Of a stretch of 64,000 nucleotides of DNA, positions 54,127 to 62,222 are shown piece by piece. Positions within the stretch are counted from its first letter, which is position 1. Each line of letters starts with the position of its first letter. Position numbers and translations under genes: made by a program. The stretch lies in contig NZ_CP073100.1 of the NCBI RefSeq assembly GCF_018137965.1, forward strand, positions 806,001 to 870,000. Reading direction: 5' to 3'. The notes under the pieces are model-generated. The model searched no databases. It saw only the letters and a list, made by a program, of their open reading frames with translations, and was not told where the DNA came from. The stretch is from Luteolibacter ambystomatis. GTDB taxonomy: Bacteria > Verrucomicrobiota > Verrucomicrobiia > Verrucomicrobiales > Akkermansiaceae.

Positions 54127-55386
54127 ATGAGGATATATCGAAATATTGGATTGATTGCTGTGGCAGCAGCGGGCTACGCTGTAGGTTGCTGGATGGTTTT
54201 GATCTTTGATGCGTCTCACGATACTGCCAGTTCAAATGGGATATCGAGCCACAAATATACCAATCGTGCGATACGATTCCCTTCGGCCCACAGGTCCTCC
54301 GGTGAAAATGCTTCTGGGAGTGGTGAAATAAGCGCCAAATACGAGGTCTATTTGAAAGGCCTTCCTTCCATCGTGGCGGGAGTGGCGGCGCGGAATGACT
54401 TCCTAGAGCAGATCAGGTCTCTCGATCCTGGGGAATACTGTTTTGAGGAAACCCTGTATTTGGACATCTGTGTAGCGGGGCAAGAAGACCCTTATTCTAT
54501 CCTTTCTTATCTATTGGAATCGCCGATTCCTAGAACAAAAGATCTGGTGGCGCAGGGCCTATTTGACGGATGGGCTCAAATCGATCCGGCGGCAGCGATA
54601 GCTGCGGTTGAAAAGCTTCCTGATGGTCCAAATAAAACCTGGCTTTCAGCTCAACTGTCTTCGTCATTGGTGAAATCAAATCCGGAAGAAGCTTTGGAAT
54701 GGTTCAAGCGATCCGGTCAAGCAGTCGATAATAGTATATTGATAAATATTTTCCAGAATATCGGGAGCAAGAACATTGAGACTGCTATTCAGAATTTGAG
54801 TAATCTGAAGAGTGGTCAACAGCATATTTCAGCCATCAAGGGGGTAGCGAAATTTTTTGCTGAAAGCGATATTAAAAAAGGTGTCGCCTGGGCTAACGAC
54901 ATTAATGACGATCAAGGGAAAAAAGCTGCGCTGGGCGTTCTTGTTAGCAAGAGCATAAAACAATCTACTGCCGATTTTGATTTCTTAATTTCCAACCTAA
55001 ACAGCCAAGAAGAGAAGGCTAGTATGATTTTCATGGCGATGCACCCTGCAGTGGGAGGAGATTTTGAAACACTCTATCGATCTGCAGAGGAGAATTTAAC
55101 TGGCCCGATCTTGCAAAATGCGGAGTCAAATCTGATATCAGTTATGGGAAGTTCTGAAAATTTCGACAGTGCATCGGAAATAATCGAAAAAATGCCTATG
55201 GGGGGAATTCGTGATGGTTGTCTCGATACTCTCATATCAAAGGGGGTGGATCTCTGTCCGCATGAAACGTATAATTGGTTGGTTGACAGTGGGGAGTGGA
55301 ATTTCCTGAGTGAGGATCAAAAAAGGAAGGTAAGAGAAGGGGTTAGTGGCTCACGTGCTGGGTCATATCTAAATTGGGGAAAGTGA
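54127..55386 (+). CDS. Membrane-anchored helical-repeat protein, second copy
   Basis: A 419-residue protein with an N-terminal hydrophobic segment (RNIGLIAVAAAGYAVGCWMVL) and shorter helical repeats of the same kind as the preceding protein: WAQIDPAAAIAAVEKLPDG, LVKSNPEEALEWFKRSG, FAESDIKKGVAWANDIND. The start follows the upstream stop with no gap, so the pair is probably translationally coupled. It is AT-rich. It is probably a diverged duplicate with a different number of repeats. Function unknown; a scaffold or substrate-binding role next to the RHS proteins is inference from position. Confidence 0.7.
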   Translation: MRIYRNIGLIAVAAAGYAVGCWMVLIFDASHDTASSNGISSHKYTNRAIRFPSAHRSSGENASGSGEISAKYEVYLKGLPSIVAGVAARNDFLEQIRSLDPGEYCFEETLYLDICVAGQEDPYSILSYLLESPIPRTKDLVAQGLFDGWAQIDPAAAIAAVEKLPDGPNKTWLSAQLSSSLVKSNPEEALEWFKRSGQAVDNSILINIFQNIGSKNIETAIQNLSNLKSGQQHISAIKGVAKFFAESDIKKGVAWANDINDDQGKKAALGVLVSKSIKQSTADFDFLISNLNSQEEKASMIFMAMHPAVGGDFETLYRSAEENLTGPILQNAESNLISVMGSSENFDSASEIIEKMPMGGIRDGCLDTLISKGVDLCPHETYNWLVDSGEWNFLSEDQKRKVREGVSGSRAGSYLNWGK

Positions 55387-55565
55387 AAACCCGGAGGAAC
55401 GTGTCTTTTCGATTGAATGGTTGACCGATTCTCGATCGCTTGGGGGAACCGGGTTCTTATGGATGTTTCTCGCTTTATTTCCAGCCAGTTTGCTTTTATT
55501 AATCGTTGAGGCAGATTCTCATTCTCTTGTTGGCGAAAAACATATTTCGGAATTCACGATTGATT

Positions 55566-57407
55566 ATGGATAATTATGTGGCTGATCATAAAAATATCGA
55601 AGAAAGACCACGAAGATTAGGAATTTCGGCTTTTATTCGATATTATAATGACCGGCACACTTTGCTGGCTTGCTTGGAGAGTATCCGCGGTGTTTTTGAT
55701 GAGATCCTAATCATTCATCAGCCTTGCGACGATCACTCGGAGGAATTGCTGGATCGCATCGGCGGTGGATTGATCCCTTCTCTGGCGGGGGAGAGAATCC
55801 GCGTCATTTCCTATCCTTGGTTTGTGTATCCACCTCATTACCCGGTGGGATGGAAGAAGCCTGACGCGCTCCATACGTTGGCAAATTATTGCAACTATGG
55901 CCTGATGCATATTGAGACCGAGCGGTTCCTGAAAGTCGATGCGGACCAGATCTACTTCAACGGTGTTCTCAAGGAGATGCTGGAGCGCTCAACCCGAGAG
56001 GGCGTCGATTATTTCCCGTTCGGAATCAATCTGTTCCTGGATGAGGACGGTTCTCCGATGGGAGATCCAGCCAGACCGTTCAATGGCTGGGATTTTGATA
56101 CCGAGATGATGAGCTTCTCCAGAAAGCCCTTCTTCACGCATACACGGGACTATGAAATATTGAGAGCGGAGGGAAAGAGGGGGCCGAGGTTTCCAAAACC
56201 TCTGTGGGTACATCTGACCCAGATCCGCCGTCCGCACCGTCTGCCTCCCGGCGTGTGTCCTTTGGAGCAGGTGTCAGAGCATCCCGCGCTCATGACGGCG
56301 ATTTCCAGTCCGGAATTTCCTCCGGTATTGGAAATGGCGCGTGCCTCCATCCGCTCATCGGAGAAAAATTCCCTGACGTTCCAGTGGGTGGAGGAATTCC
56401 TGGTTGTGGGAACCGCTCCGCCCGATCGGGGCGAACGACAAGGGGAGGAGATCGACCGACACCCCTTCGTTGTGCGCTTTGGGGATGGAGGAAGTCCCCA
56501 TCGGATCGGAGTGAATCGGGAGTTTACAGGCCGCAAGACGAGCCTGCACTGCTTGGATGGATGGCGGCCTCATCGGACGGATCATCTGGTGGATGCCCGC
56601 GTGATGTTCACGCGCCCGCTGGAGGATGGCGCGCCCATGAACAACGGGTTGTTCATCAGTGGGGCGAGACGGGATGAGGTTGCGGAAGTGACGGACAACA
56701 TCTCCCATATTCCCCGGAAGGCGTTTCACGATTTCCAGCGCGATTATGGATACGATGATCCTTCTCCGGAGCTGATTTTCGTCTATTACGTGAAACGTTG
56801 TTTGGGAAAGGAGGTCCGGGTGGTGAATTTCGGTGGTGGATCGGAGGATGATCTGTCGCGTCTGGCGGCTGTGGGCAGGAATTCCCGACGGGATACCGAG
56901 AAAACCATTCTGGCATCCATCCTGAGTGGTTCGATGCTTGGGGTGATTCCTGCCGATGGGAAGGTGTACCTGAGGCAGATTGCCGCATCCACATCCGGAT
57001 TATCCTGCAGGCTTTGTATTCCGGATGGATCCGAGAGTTGGATCGTCGTGGAAGGAATGTGGGAGAAGCTTGGGACGGATGTCGCTTTGAAACTGGCGCA
57101 GGATTGTTGGCGTGCCCTCGAACCCGGGGGAAGACTCACCATCGTGACGTTCGATCTGGGCTTGGTAGGACGGCTGATGGATGAATCGGACGAGGAGATG
57201 CAAGTGTGGATCCGGGAGTACATCGATAGGCATTTGCCCATGGCGTCGATTTACGCACCCGCGCCTGTCATCAACCACTGGCTGCGTAGTGCGGCGTTCT
57301 TCTACGATCAGCGTCTTCTGGAGAGCATGATGGAGTCAGCGGGTTTCTCGAAGCTCGAACGGCATCAGGAGTCCTCCGGCCTGCTGGCTGTATCCGGCTG
57401 GAAATAG
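55566..57407 (+). CDS. Three-part fusion: GT2-like, sialyltransferase-like (GT29), methyltransferase remnant
   Basis: A 613-residue protein. Residues about 15-230 are a GT2-like glycosyltransferase (GISAFIRYYNDRHTLLACLE, with the metal site KVDADQIYF at 123-131). Residues about 275-425 look like a GT29 sialyltransferase fold: FLVVGTAPPDRGERQGEEID, RHPFVVRFGDGGSPHRIGVN, GRKTSLHCLDG and the late PELIFVYYVKRCLGKEVRVV. Residues 470-613 are the same methyltransferase-remnant module as in the 39826-40992 protein (WRALEPGGRLTIVTFDLG, HLPMASIYAPAPVINHWLRS). Starts at ATG 55566; the longer frame begins with a TTG and is not needed. It may extend a capsule or LPS glycan. Confidence 0.75.
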   Translation: MDNYVADHKNIEERPRRLGISAFIRYYNDRHTLLACLESIRGVFDEILIIHQPCDDHSEELLDRIGGGLIPSLAGERIRVISYPWFVYPPHYPVGWKKPDALHTLANYCNYGLMHIETERFLKVDADQIYFNGVLKEMLERSTREGVDYFPFGINLFLDEDGSPMGDPARPFNGWDFDTEMMSFSRKPFFTHTRDYEILRAEGKRGPRFPKPLWVHLTQIRRPHRLPPGVCPLEQVSEHPALMTAISSPEFPPVLEMARASIRSSEKNSLTFQWVEEFLVVGTAPPDRGERQGEEIDRHPFVVRFGDGGSPHRIGVNREFTGRKTSLHCLDGWRPHRTDHLVDARVMFTRPLEDGAPMNNGLFISGARRDEVAEVTDNISHIPRKAFHDFQRDYGYDDPSPELIFVYYVKRCLGKEVRVVNFGGGSEDDLSRLAAVGRNSRRDTEKTILASILSGSMLGVIPADGKVYLRQIAASTSGLSCRLCIPDGSESWIVVEGMWEKLGTDVALKLAQDCWRALEPGGRLTIVTFDLGLVGRLMDESDEEMQVWIREYIDRHLPMASIYAPAPVINHWLRSAAFFYDQRLLESMMESAGFSKLERHQESSGLLAVSGWK

Positions 57408-57886
57408 CCGGGATGTTCAGCCACGGGAACAGGCGGCGCAGAGAGGGGAAATACCGATCCCGGGCAACTTGCGGTGGTGTCACTACGGCGGAGACGGGCC
57501 GGATCATCTGAAGCGGTATTGAGCGCCGTTGGCCTGAAAGCCGGACCTGTCCGGGCGGAAACTCCATCGCCCACCACCATTGATTGATCCGGGAGCACGA
57601 ACTGGCTTGGTTTTCAGGCGGATTTTTACAGTTCGAATCTTGGGTTTTGATGGCGATAATTGAACATTTATCGGTCTATTGGTGTTCGTGTGATTCACCA
57701 GAGGGGTTTACGATCAAACCGACCTATTTTTAAAAGTAATTTCTCATTTTTATTACTGGTTTACATCTTTAATGTCTTTGGGATCAAAGTGGTTTGTTGG
57801 CTATATTTGATCATTTTTGAGTAGGCGGATCAAGAGGTTCGCCGAGCAATCATGCGCAGAGTTTCCATTCGCAACCTGATGCACAC
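57408..57886. other. Long intergenic region with GATCAAA repeats
   Basis: 479 bases with no supported gene. The first half is GC-rich and looks non-coding. The second half is AT-rich and holds three copies of GATCAAA: 57712-57718, 57782-57788 and, reversed as TTTGATC, 57806-57812. The last two form an inverted repeat with a 17-base spacer, 75 bases before the downstream ATG. A regulatory site for the 57887 gene is possible. Confidence 0.4.
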
Positions 57887-58663
57887 ATGAAAACAGAATG
57901 TCATTCATCCTCTCATGCTTTGCGTGGTGCATTTCAAGAGGAGAGCGGCTTCTCGCTCATCATCACGCTGATGATGTTGTTGTTGTTGGCGACTCTGGCC
58001 CTCGGCCTTCTTTCTCTCTCCACGATCACGCTGCGCCAGTGCGCGTCGGGCACGGCCATGGCCGCCGCCCGCAACAACGCCCGTCTGGCGTTGATGCTGG
58101 CCTTGGGCGAGCTTCAGAAGCAGGCCGGATCGGACCAACGGGTGACCGCGACCGCGGACATGGGCGGCACCCTCGAGGGCGAGACCCTCGCCAATGGAAC
58201 CCCGCCGCAGAACAACTCCTCGCTCATCGGTCTTCCGAAAGGCCTTAGCCTGATCCAGTCCGGCACCCGCTATTGGACCGGGGTCTGGAAGAACAGCACC
58301 ACTATCAATCCCGAACTCGAGGCCTATACCAAAACCCCGTCGCCCTCCCTGCTGCGCTGGCTGATCAGCGGCAATGAGGGCGTGGTCAATCCGGACTTGC
58401 TCATCACCCCGGCCTCGCCGGTGGCTGCCGTGGGAAGCAACGGCCAGGTCTCCGATCCGAAGAACCACAACATCGTCTACGAGCTGGCCTACCAGAACGA
58501 GGGCGAGTGGAAGATGCGGGAGAACAGCATCGTGCGCGTGCCGGAGGAGGAGCAGGTGCAGATGATTGTCCTGAAGAGCGATGCGGAATTCTTCCGCCCC
58601 AGCAACGGAACCCGTTCAGGTTTCCTCCAAACCGTGGTGCTCGGAAGGCGATCCGTTGAATGA
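57887..58663 (+). CDS. Prepilin-like (Verru_Chthon cassette-type) protein, probably truncated
   Basis: A 258-residue protein with a prepilin/PilX-like N-terminus: a 20-residue leader, then GFSLIITLMMLLLLATLALG and a helix rich in small residues (AMAAARNNARLALMLALGEL). It continues with a soluble domain (RYWTGVWKNSTTINPELEAY, YELAYQNEGEWKMRENSIVR). Similar verrucomicrobial pilus-assembly-like proteins are usually far longer (roughly a thousand residues or more), so this copy seems cut after about 250 residues, ending FLQTVVLGRRSVE. It may be a decayed gene. The next 293 bases hold no recognisable continuation. Confidence 0.6.
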   Translation: MKTECHSSSHALRGAFQEESGFSLIITLMMLLLLATLALGLLSLSTITLRQCASGTAMAAARNNARLALMLALGELQKQAGSDQRVTATADMGGTLEGETLANGTPPQNNSSLIGLPKGLSLIQSGTRYWTGVWKNSTTINPELEAYTKTPSPSLLRWLISGNEGVVNPDLLITPASPVAAVGSNGQVSDPKNHNIVYELAYQNEGEWKMRENSIVRVPEEEQVQMIVLKSDAEFFRPSNGTRSGFLQTVVLGRRSVE

Positions 58664-58956
58664 AGATGCGTTCGTCAGGAGCTGGATCAGGGAAGGGATG
58701 CCAGCGACCTTTCGGATACAGCGGGGCATGCCGTTTCTTCGATCAAATCACAGCGGACTGCCATCTCATGAGATCCGGAGCGTTCACTTTGGGGCGGTTC
58801 GCGGATTGCATGATCCATGCCGGATGTTCCTTGGCTGGGAGGAAAAATGATGAGGTGGATGGCCTGTGATTGCTCAATGGCTAAATGCTTGTGGGTTGTC
58901 CGGATTCGGCTGCATAGTCGAAGGGTGAGCCGCGGATCACGTTTTTCTTCACGCAA
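58664..58956. other. Intergenic region between prepilin-like gene and LacI regulator
   Basis: 293 bases. A continuation of the truncated prepilin-like protein was looked for and not recognised in any frame. It must hold the promoter of the LacI-type regulator; no clear operator palindrome was seen. Confidence 0.35.
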
Positions 58957-60018
58957 ATGAGTGAGCCTCAAAAATACGTCACCTTGAAAGATCTCGCGGA
59001 TTTCTGTGGTGTTACCCCCACGACCGTATCCCTTGCTTTGCGGAACCATCCCCGGATTTCCGAGTCGACCAAGGAGAAGGTTCATGAAGCCGCGCTCCGT
59101 CTGGGTTATCGGCGCCATCCGATGGTGTCCGCCCTCATGACCACGCTGCACCGGTCGCGCATGACGGCGGAGGCGGTGCCCTTGGCTGCTGTGTATGCGC
59201 ACGAGGAGAAGCATGTTGGTTCGCATCCTTTTCACCGCGTCATTCTGGAAGGCATGACCAGCAGGGCTGATGAGCTCGGCTTCCGGCTGGACAGCTTTTT
59301 CCTAGGAGAGAAAGGAATGACCGCCAAAAGAGTTTCGGAGATTCTCTCCGCCCGCGGCATCCGCGGGATCATTGTTCCGCCTCTTCCGATAGCGGCCGGT
59401 CATCTGAGCATCGATTGGAATTTGTTTTCTGCGATCGCAATCGGTTACTCGATGCATCGTCCGCAACTGCACCGGGTGTGTCCGGATCAATATGCCGCCA
59501 TCCTGCTGGCTCTCAAACAGGTCATTCGATCGGGCTACAGCCGGCCAGGTCTGTTGCTCAACGCCCGCAGCGATGTGAGGACGCGGCGGCTCTGGAGTTC
59601 CGGGTTTTATGGCCACGAGTTCCGGAGAGGTGTTCACGAAATGATCCCCGCTCTGGAGTGTGATGAAATCAGGGAGTCGAACCTGATGCTGTGGTTCAAC
59701 CGTCACCGGCCTGATGTCATCATCAGCTCGGATCTGAAAGTGCTCAGGGCATTGCACCAGGCTGGACTCAATGTGCCGGGAGACGTCGGTCTGGTTTCAC
59801 TGGCCGGGCCGGACAAGGAGATGAAGATTGCTGGAACCAATCAAAATCCCCATATGCTTGGAGCTGTCGCGGTCGAAAGGCTCTCACAACTCATCTACTA
59901 CAATGAGATTGGAAGTCCGGAGACGCCGCAGGTCATCTTGATTCCTCCAATCTGGTGCCCGGGGACGTCGATTGAAGCGCGGCGCGGAACAGGACTGGCA
60001 GAGGAAGAGCCCGGTTGA
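58957..60018 (+). CDS. LacI-family transcriptional regulator
   Basis: A 353-residue DNA-binding protein. The N-terminal helix-turn-helix reads VTLKDLADFCGVTPTTVSLA (residues 8-27), followed by the hinge ISESTKEKVHEAALRLGYRR. The periplasmic-binding-protein-like sensor domain follows (VILEGMTSRADELGFRLDSF, GIRGIIVPPLP, VPGDVGLVSLAGP). This version, with RRHPMVSALM after the hinge, is typical of verrucomicrobial LacI proteins. The gene starts the cluster with a symporter and a polysaccharide lyase, so the effector is probably a sugar or uronate released by that lyase. Confidence 0.93.
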   Translation: MSEPQKYVTLKDLADFCGVTPTTVSLALRNHPRISESTKEKVHEAALRLGYRRHPMVSALMTTLHRSRMTAEAVPLAAVYAHEEKHVGSHPFHRVILEGMTSRADELGFRLDSFFLGEKGMTAKRVSEILSARGIRGIIVPPLPIAAGHLSIDWNLFSAIAIGYSMHRPQLHRVCPDQYAAILLALKQVIRSGYSRPGLLLNARSDVRTRRLWSSGFYGHEFRRGVHEMIPALECDEIRESNLMLWFNRHRPDVIISSDLKVLRALHQAGLNVPGDVGLVSLAGPDKEMKIAGTNQNPHMLGAVAVERLSQLIYYNEIGSPETPQVILIPPIWCPGTSIEARRGTGLAEEEPG

Positions 60019-60072
60019 TCGGGCCTTTCGATCTATCGCACGTTACCGGAACCGTGCATCCATTGGCAGGCA

Positions 60073-61836
60073 ATGTGCGCTCATATCGATCTCTGTGTCA
60101 TCGGCATCTACCTCGCTTTTCTCGTGGTGGTCGGCCTGACCTTCAGCAGGTTGGTCAGGAACTCCAGCGACTACTTCCGCGCCGGAGCCCAAGGCTCATG
60201 GTGGATGATGGGAACCAGCATGTTCGTGAGCGGTATCAGCGCCTATACCTTCGTGGGGAATGCTGCGGGGATCTTCAAAAGTGGCTGGACTCCGATGGTG
60301 ATTTATCTCGCCAATGTCGGCGGATTTCTGGGCGCGGCACTGCTACTAGGGCCTTGGTACCGGCAGATGCGGGCGATTACCTATGCGGAGGTTATCCGGG
60401 AACGGTTCGGGAAATCCGCCGAACAGCTTGTGTCGCATCTCCTTGTCATCAACAATCTTGTGTGGGCGGGGGCCGGCCTTTACACGCTGGCCACGTTTTT
60501 AAGGCCATTGACGCCCGGTTGGTCCGAGGCTGCCATCATTGTGGCTGTTGGGAGCGCTGTGGTTATCTACTCCTCCATTGGAGGCAGTTGGGCTTCTGCC
60601 GCCAACGATTTCGCTCAAAGCCTGGTGCTGATCTCCGTCACCATCACTATCACGGTACTTTGTTTCCAACGAACCGGTGGAATTGGTGGATTCTTTGCCG
60701 CTGTTCATCAGTCGCCCGCGGCAGGTGACTTGTCGTTCATCAAGACGGCCCCGGCCAATCAATCAGATTGGACTTCCGGCTACGGTTTGACCTGGATGGC
60801 GGTGACGTTTGTTTTCCAGATTTTCAATCAGTCCAGTTTGTTCCAAGGGGTACGTTACTTCTCGGCGAAGGACGGCAGGGAGGCGAGGAAAGCGGCATGG
60901 CTCGCGTGCGTCCTGATGAGCATCGGCCTCGTGGTTTTTTTCGTTCCGCCGATTTTCGCCCGCGTATTTCTGGAACCGCAGGTGTTGGCCATGCATCCGT
61001 TGCCGGAGAAGGCGGCAGAGTATGCCTACGCCGTAGCAAGCCGGGAGGTTCTGCCGAAGGGGGCTTCGGCATTGCTCTCCGTGGTTATTTTTGCGGCTGC
61101 GATCGGCACATTGGACACCAGTTTGAATCGCACGGCGGGACTTGTCGTCCGCAATTTGTTGCCCGCCCATCGCAAGCTGCTTGGGATGTCACCGGCCCAG
61201 GCGGGCAATGAGATGGTCGTGGGAAGGATCGCAACCATCGGCATCGGGATGATGGTGATGGGATTCGCGATGATCTATACCCGGATCGAGGGTTCCTCCA
61301 TCTTTGATGTGATGCAGCGGATCATCGCACAGTTGATCGGCCCGCAGATAATCCCCCTTATGCTGTTCCTGTTCGTACGCAAGGTCCCCCGATGGGCCAT
61401 ATTTTCCTCGCTGGCGGGTGGTTATCTACCCTCGCTGGTCGTCTGGGTGCTGATGATCACCCGCGGTACGCATGTTTCCTACCCACAGGTTGGTACCATG
61501 GTCTTTACCGGTGGTGTGGCGGGCTTTTTGGTTTCCCGTTTGTTCTGGAAGCGGGTGCCCGAAGAGGAGCGGCGACAGACCGCTGCCTTCTATGAGCGGA
61601 TGAAACGTCCGGTGGATTTCGGGGCGGAAGTGGGAGAAGGAAGCGACCTGATCCAATTCCGGATGGTGGGGCGATCCTCCCTGGTCCTGGCGGCGCTGTT
61701 CCTTTTGTTGCTTATCCCGATGGGTGACGGGACGGCTCGTGCGATCGTGCTGGCCATCAGCGGCAGCATCGGAGGTATAGGAGGGGTATTGCTTTGGTGC
61801 GGGCGTGTGGCCTCAAAGCGGAAAATTTCCAGGTAG
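60073..61836 (+). CDS. Sodium/solute symporter (SSF family)
   Basis: A 587-residue inner-membrane protein with about 13-14 hydrophobic helices and the SSF pattern: YLAFLVVVGLTFSRLVRNSS, SWWMMGTSMFVSGISAYTFV, YRQMRAITYAEVIRERFGKS and the later ISREVLPKGASALLSVVIFA-like core with AAIGTLDTSLNRTAGLVVRN. SSF transporters import sugars, uronates, amino acids or ions with Na+. The substrate is probably a (oligo)uronate or sugar from the downstream lyase, inferred from the neighbours. It begins 54 bases after the LacI gene in the same direction. Confidence 0.92.
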   Translation: MCAHIDLCVIGIYLAFLVVVGLTFSRLVRNSSDYFRAGAQGSWWMMGTSMFVSGISAYTFVGNAAGIFKSGWTPMVIYLANVGGFLGAALLLGPWYRQMRAITYAEVIRERFGKSAEQLVSHLLVINNLVWAGAGLYTLATFLRPLTPGWSEAAIIVAVGSAVVIYSSIGGSWASAANDFAQSLVLISVTITITVLCFQRTGGIGGFFAAVHQSPAAGDLSFIKTAPANQSDWTSGYGLTWMAVTFVFQIFNQSSLFQGVRYFSAKDGREARKAAWLACVLMSIGLVVFFVPPIFARVFLEPQVLAMHPLPEKAAEYAYAVASREVLPKGASALLSVVIFAAAIGTLDTSLNRTAGLVVRNLLPAHRKLLGMSPAQAGNEMVVGRIATIGIGMMVMGFAMIYTRIEGSSIFDVMQRIIAQLIGPQIIPLMLFLFVRKVPRWAIFSSLAGGYLPSLVVWVLMITRGTHVSYPQVGTMVFTGGVAGFLVSRLFWKRVPEEERRQTAAFYERMKRPVDFGAEVGEGSDLIQFRMVGRSSLVLAALFLLLLIPMGDGTARAIVLAISGSIGGIGGVLLWCGRVASKRKISR

Positions 61837-61913
61837 AAATTCCACTGGTGCTTCATGCTTTTCCGTTGAAGGAAGGACACCCCGGACTCCTGCCAATCCA
61901 ACAACGATGTTGT

Positions 61914-61947
61914 CGATGCCACCGCCGGTGCCCCGGCGGTGGCATCG
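61914..61947 (+). terminator. Perfect 15-bp hairpin after symporter
   Basis: CGATGCCACCGCCGG / CCGGCGGTGGCATCG with loop TGCC, 77 bases past the symporter stop. The stem is very stable but is followed by TTCGTTACATCATTG and not by a run of T, so Rho-independent termination is plausible, not certain. Confidence 0.65.
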
Positions 61948-62142
61948 TTCGTTACATCATTGCATATTACCCAGGAAAATTCCAATCCGTGCCAACCGGC
62001 AGGCATTCAACAGAGAGCCTGCATACCTCCATTCTCATGGAGTGGTCGATTGGAACCGAGGTTGAACCGTTGACGAGAGCGGCCGCGTGTCCACGGGGAA
62101 CGGATGGCACACAAGACTGTGGAAAACCGGCAACTTGATTCC

Positions 62143-62171
62143 CGGAGGTTTGTTTAACGGTTTAACCTCCG
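62143..62171. promoter_or_regulatory. Inverted repeat upstream of lyase gene, LacI operator candidate
   Basis: Perfect arms CGGAGGTT (62143-62150) / AACCTCCG (62164-62171) around TGTTTAACGGTTT, which itself contains overlapping GTTTAAC direct repeats and an AACGGTT centre similar to LacI half-sites. It lies 51 bases before the lyase ATG, a suitable place for repressor binding. Confidence 0.4.
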
Positions 62172-62222
62172 AATCCAAATGGTGGGTTTTCTGGAAATTG
62201 GCAGCAACTACGGTCGAAGACC

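Larger units (their letters stand above)
61837..62222. other. Intergenic region with terminator and putative operator
   Basis: 386 bases between the symporter and the lyase gene. It contains a perfect 15-bp hairpin at 61914-61947 and an inverted repeat at 62143-62171. No gene is supported; the short open frames here lack coding character. The lyase is therefore likely to have its own promoter, near the inverted repeat. Confidence 0.5.

Noticed and set aside
55388..55455. AACCCGG / CCGGGTT inverted repeat after the second solenoid gene
   Set aside because: Arms of only 7 bp separated by 54 bases, not distinguishable from chance.
57631..57645. Second tRNA T-loop-like string (GTTCGAATC)
   Set aside because: No matching arms or acceptor stem within 90 bases on either side.
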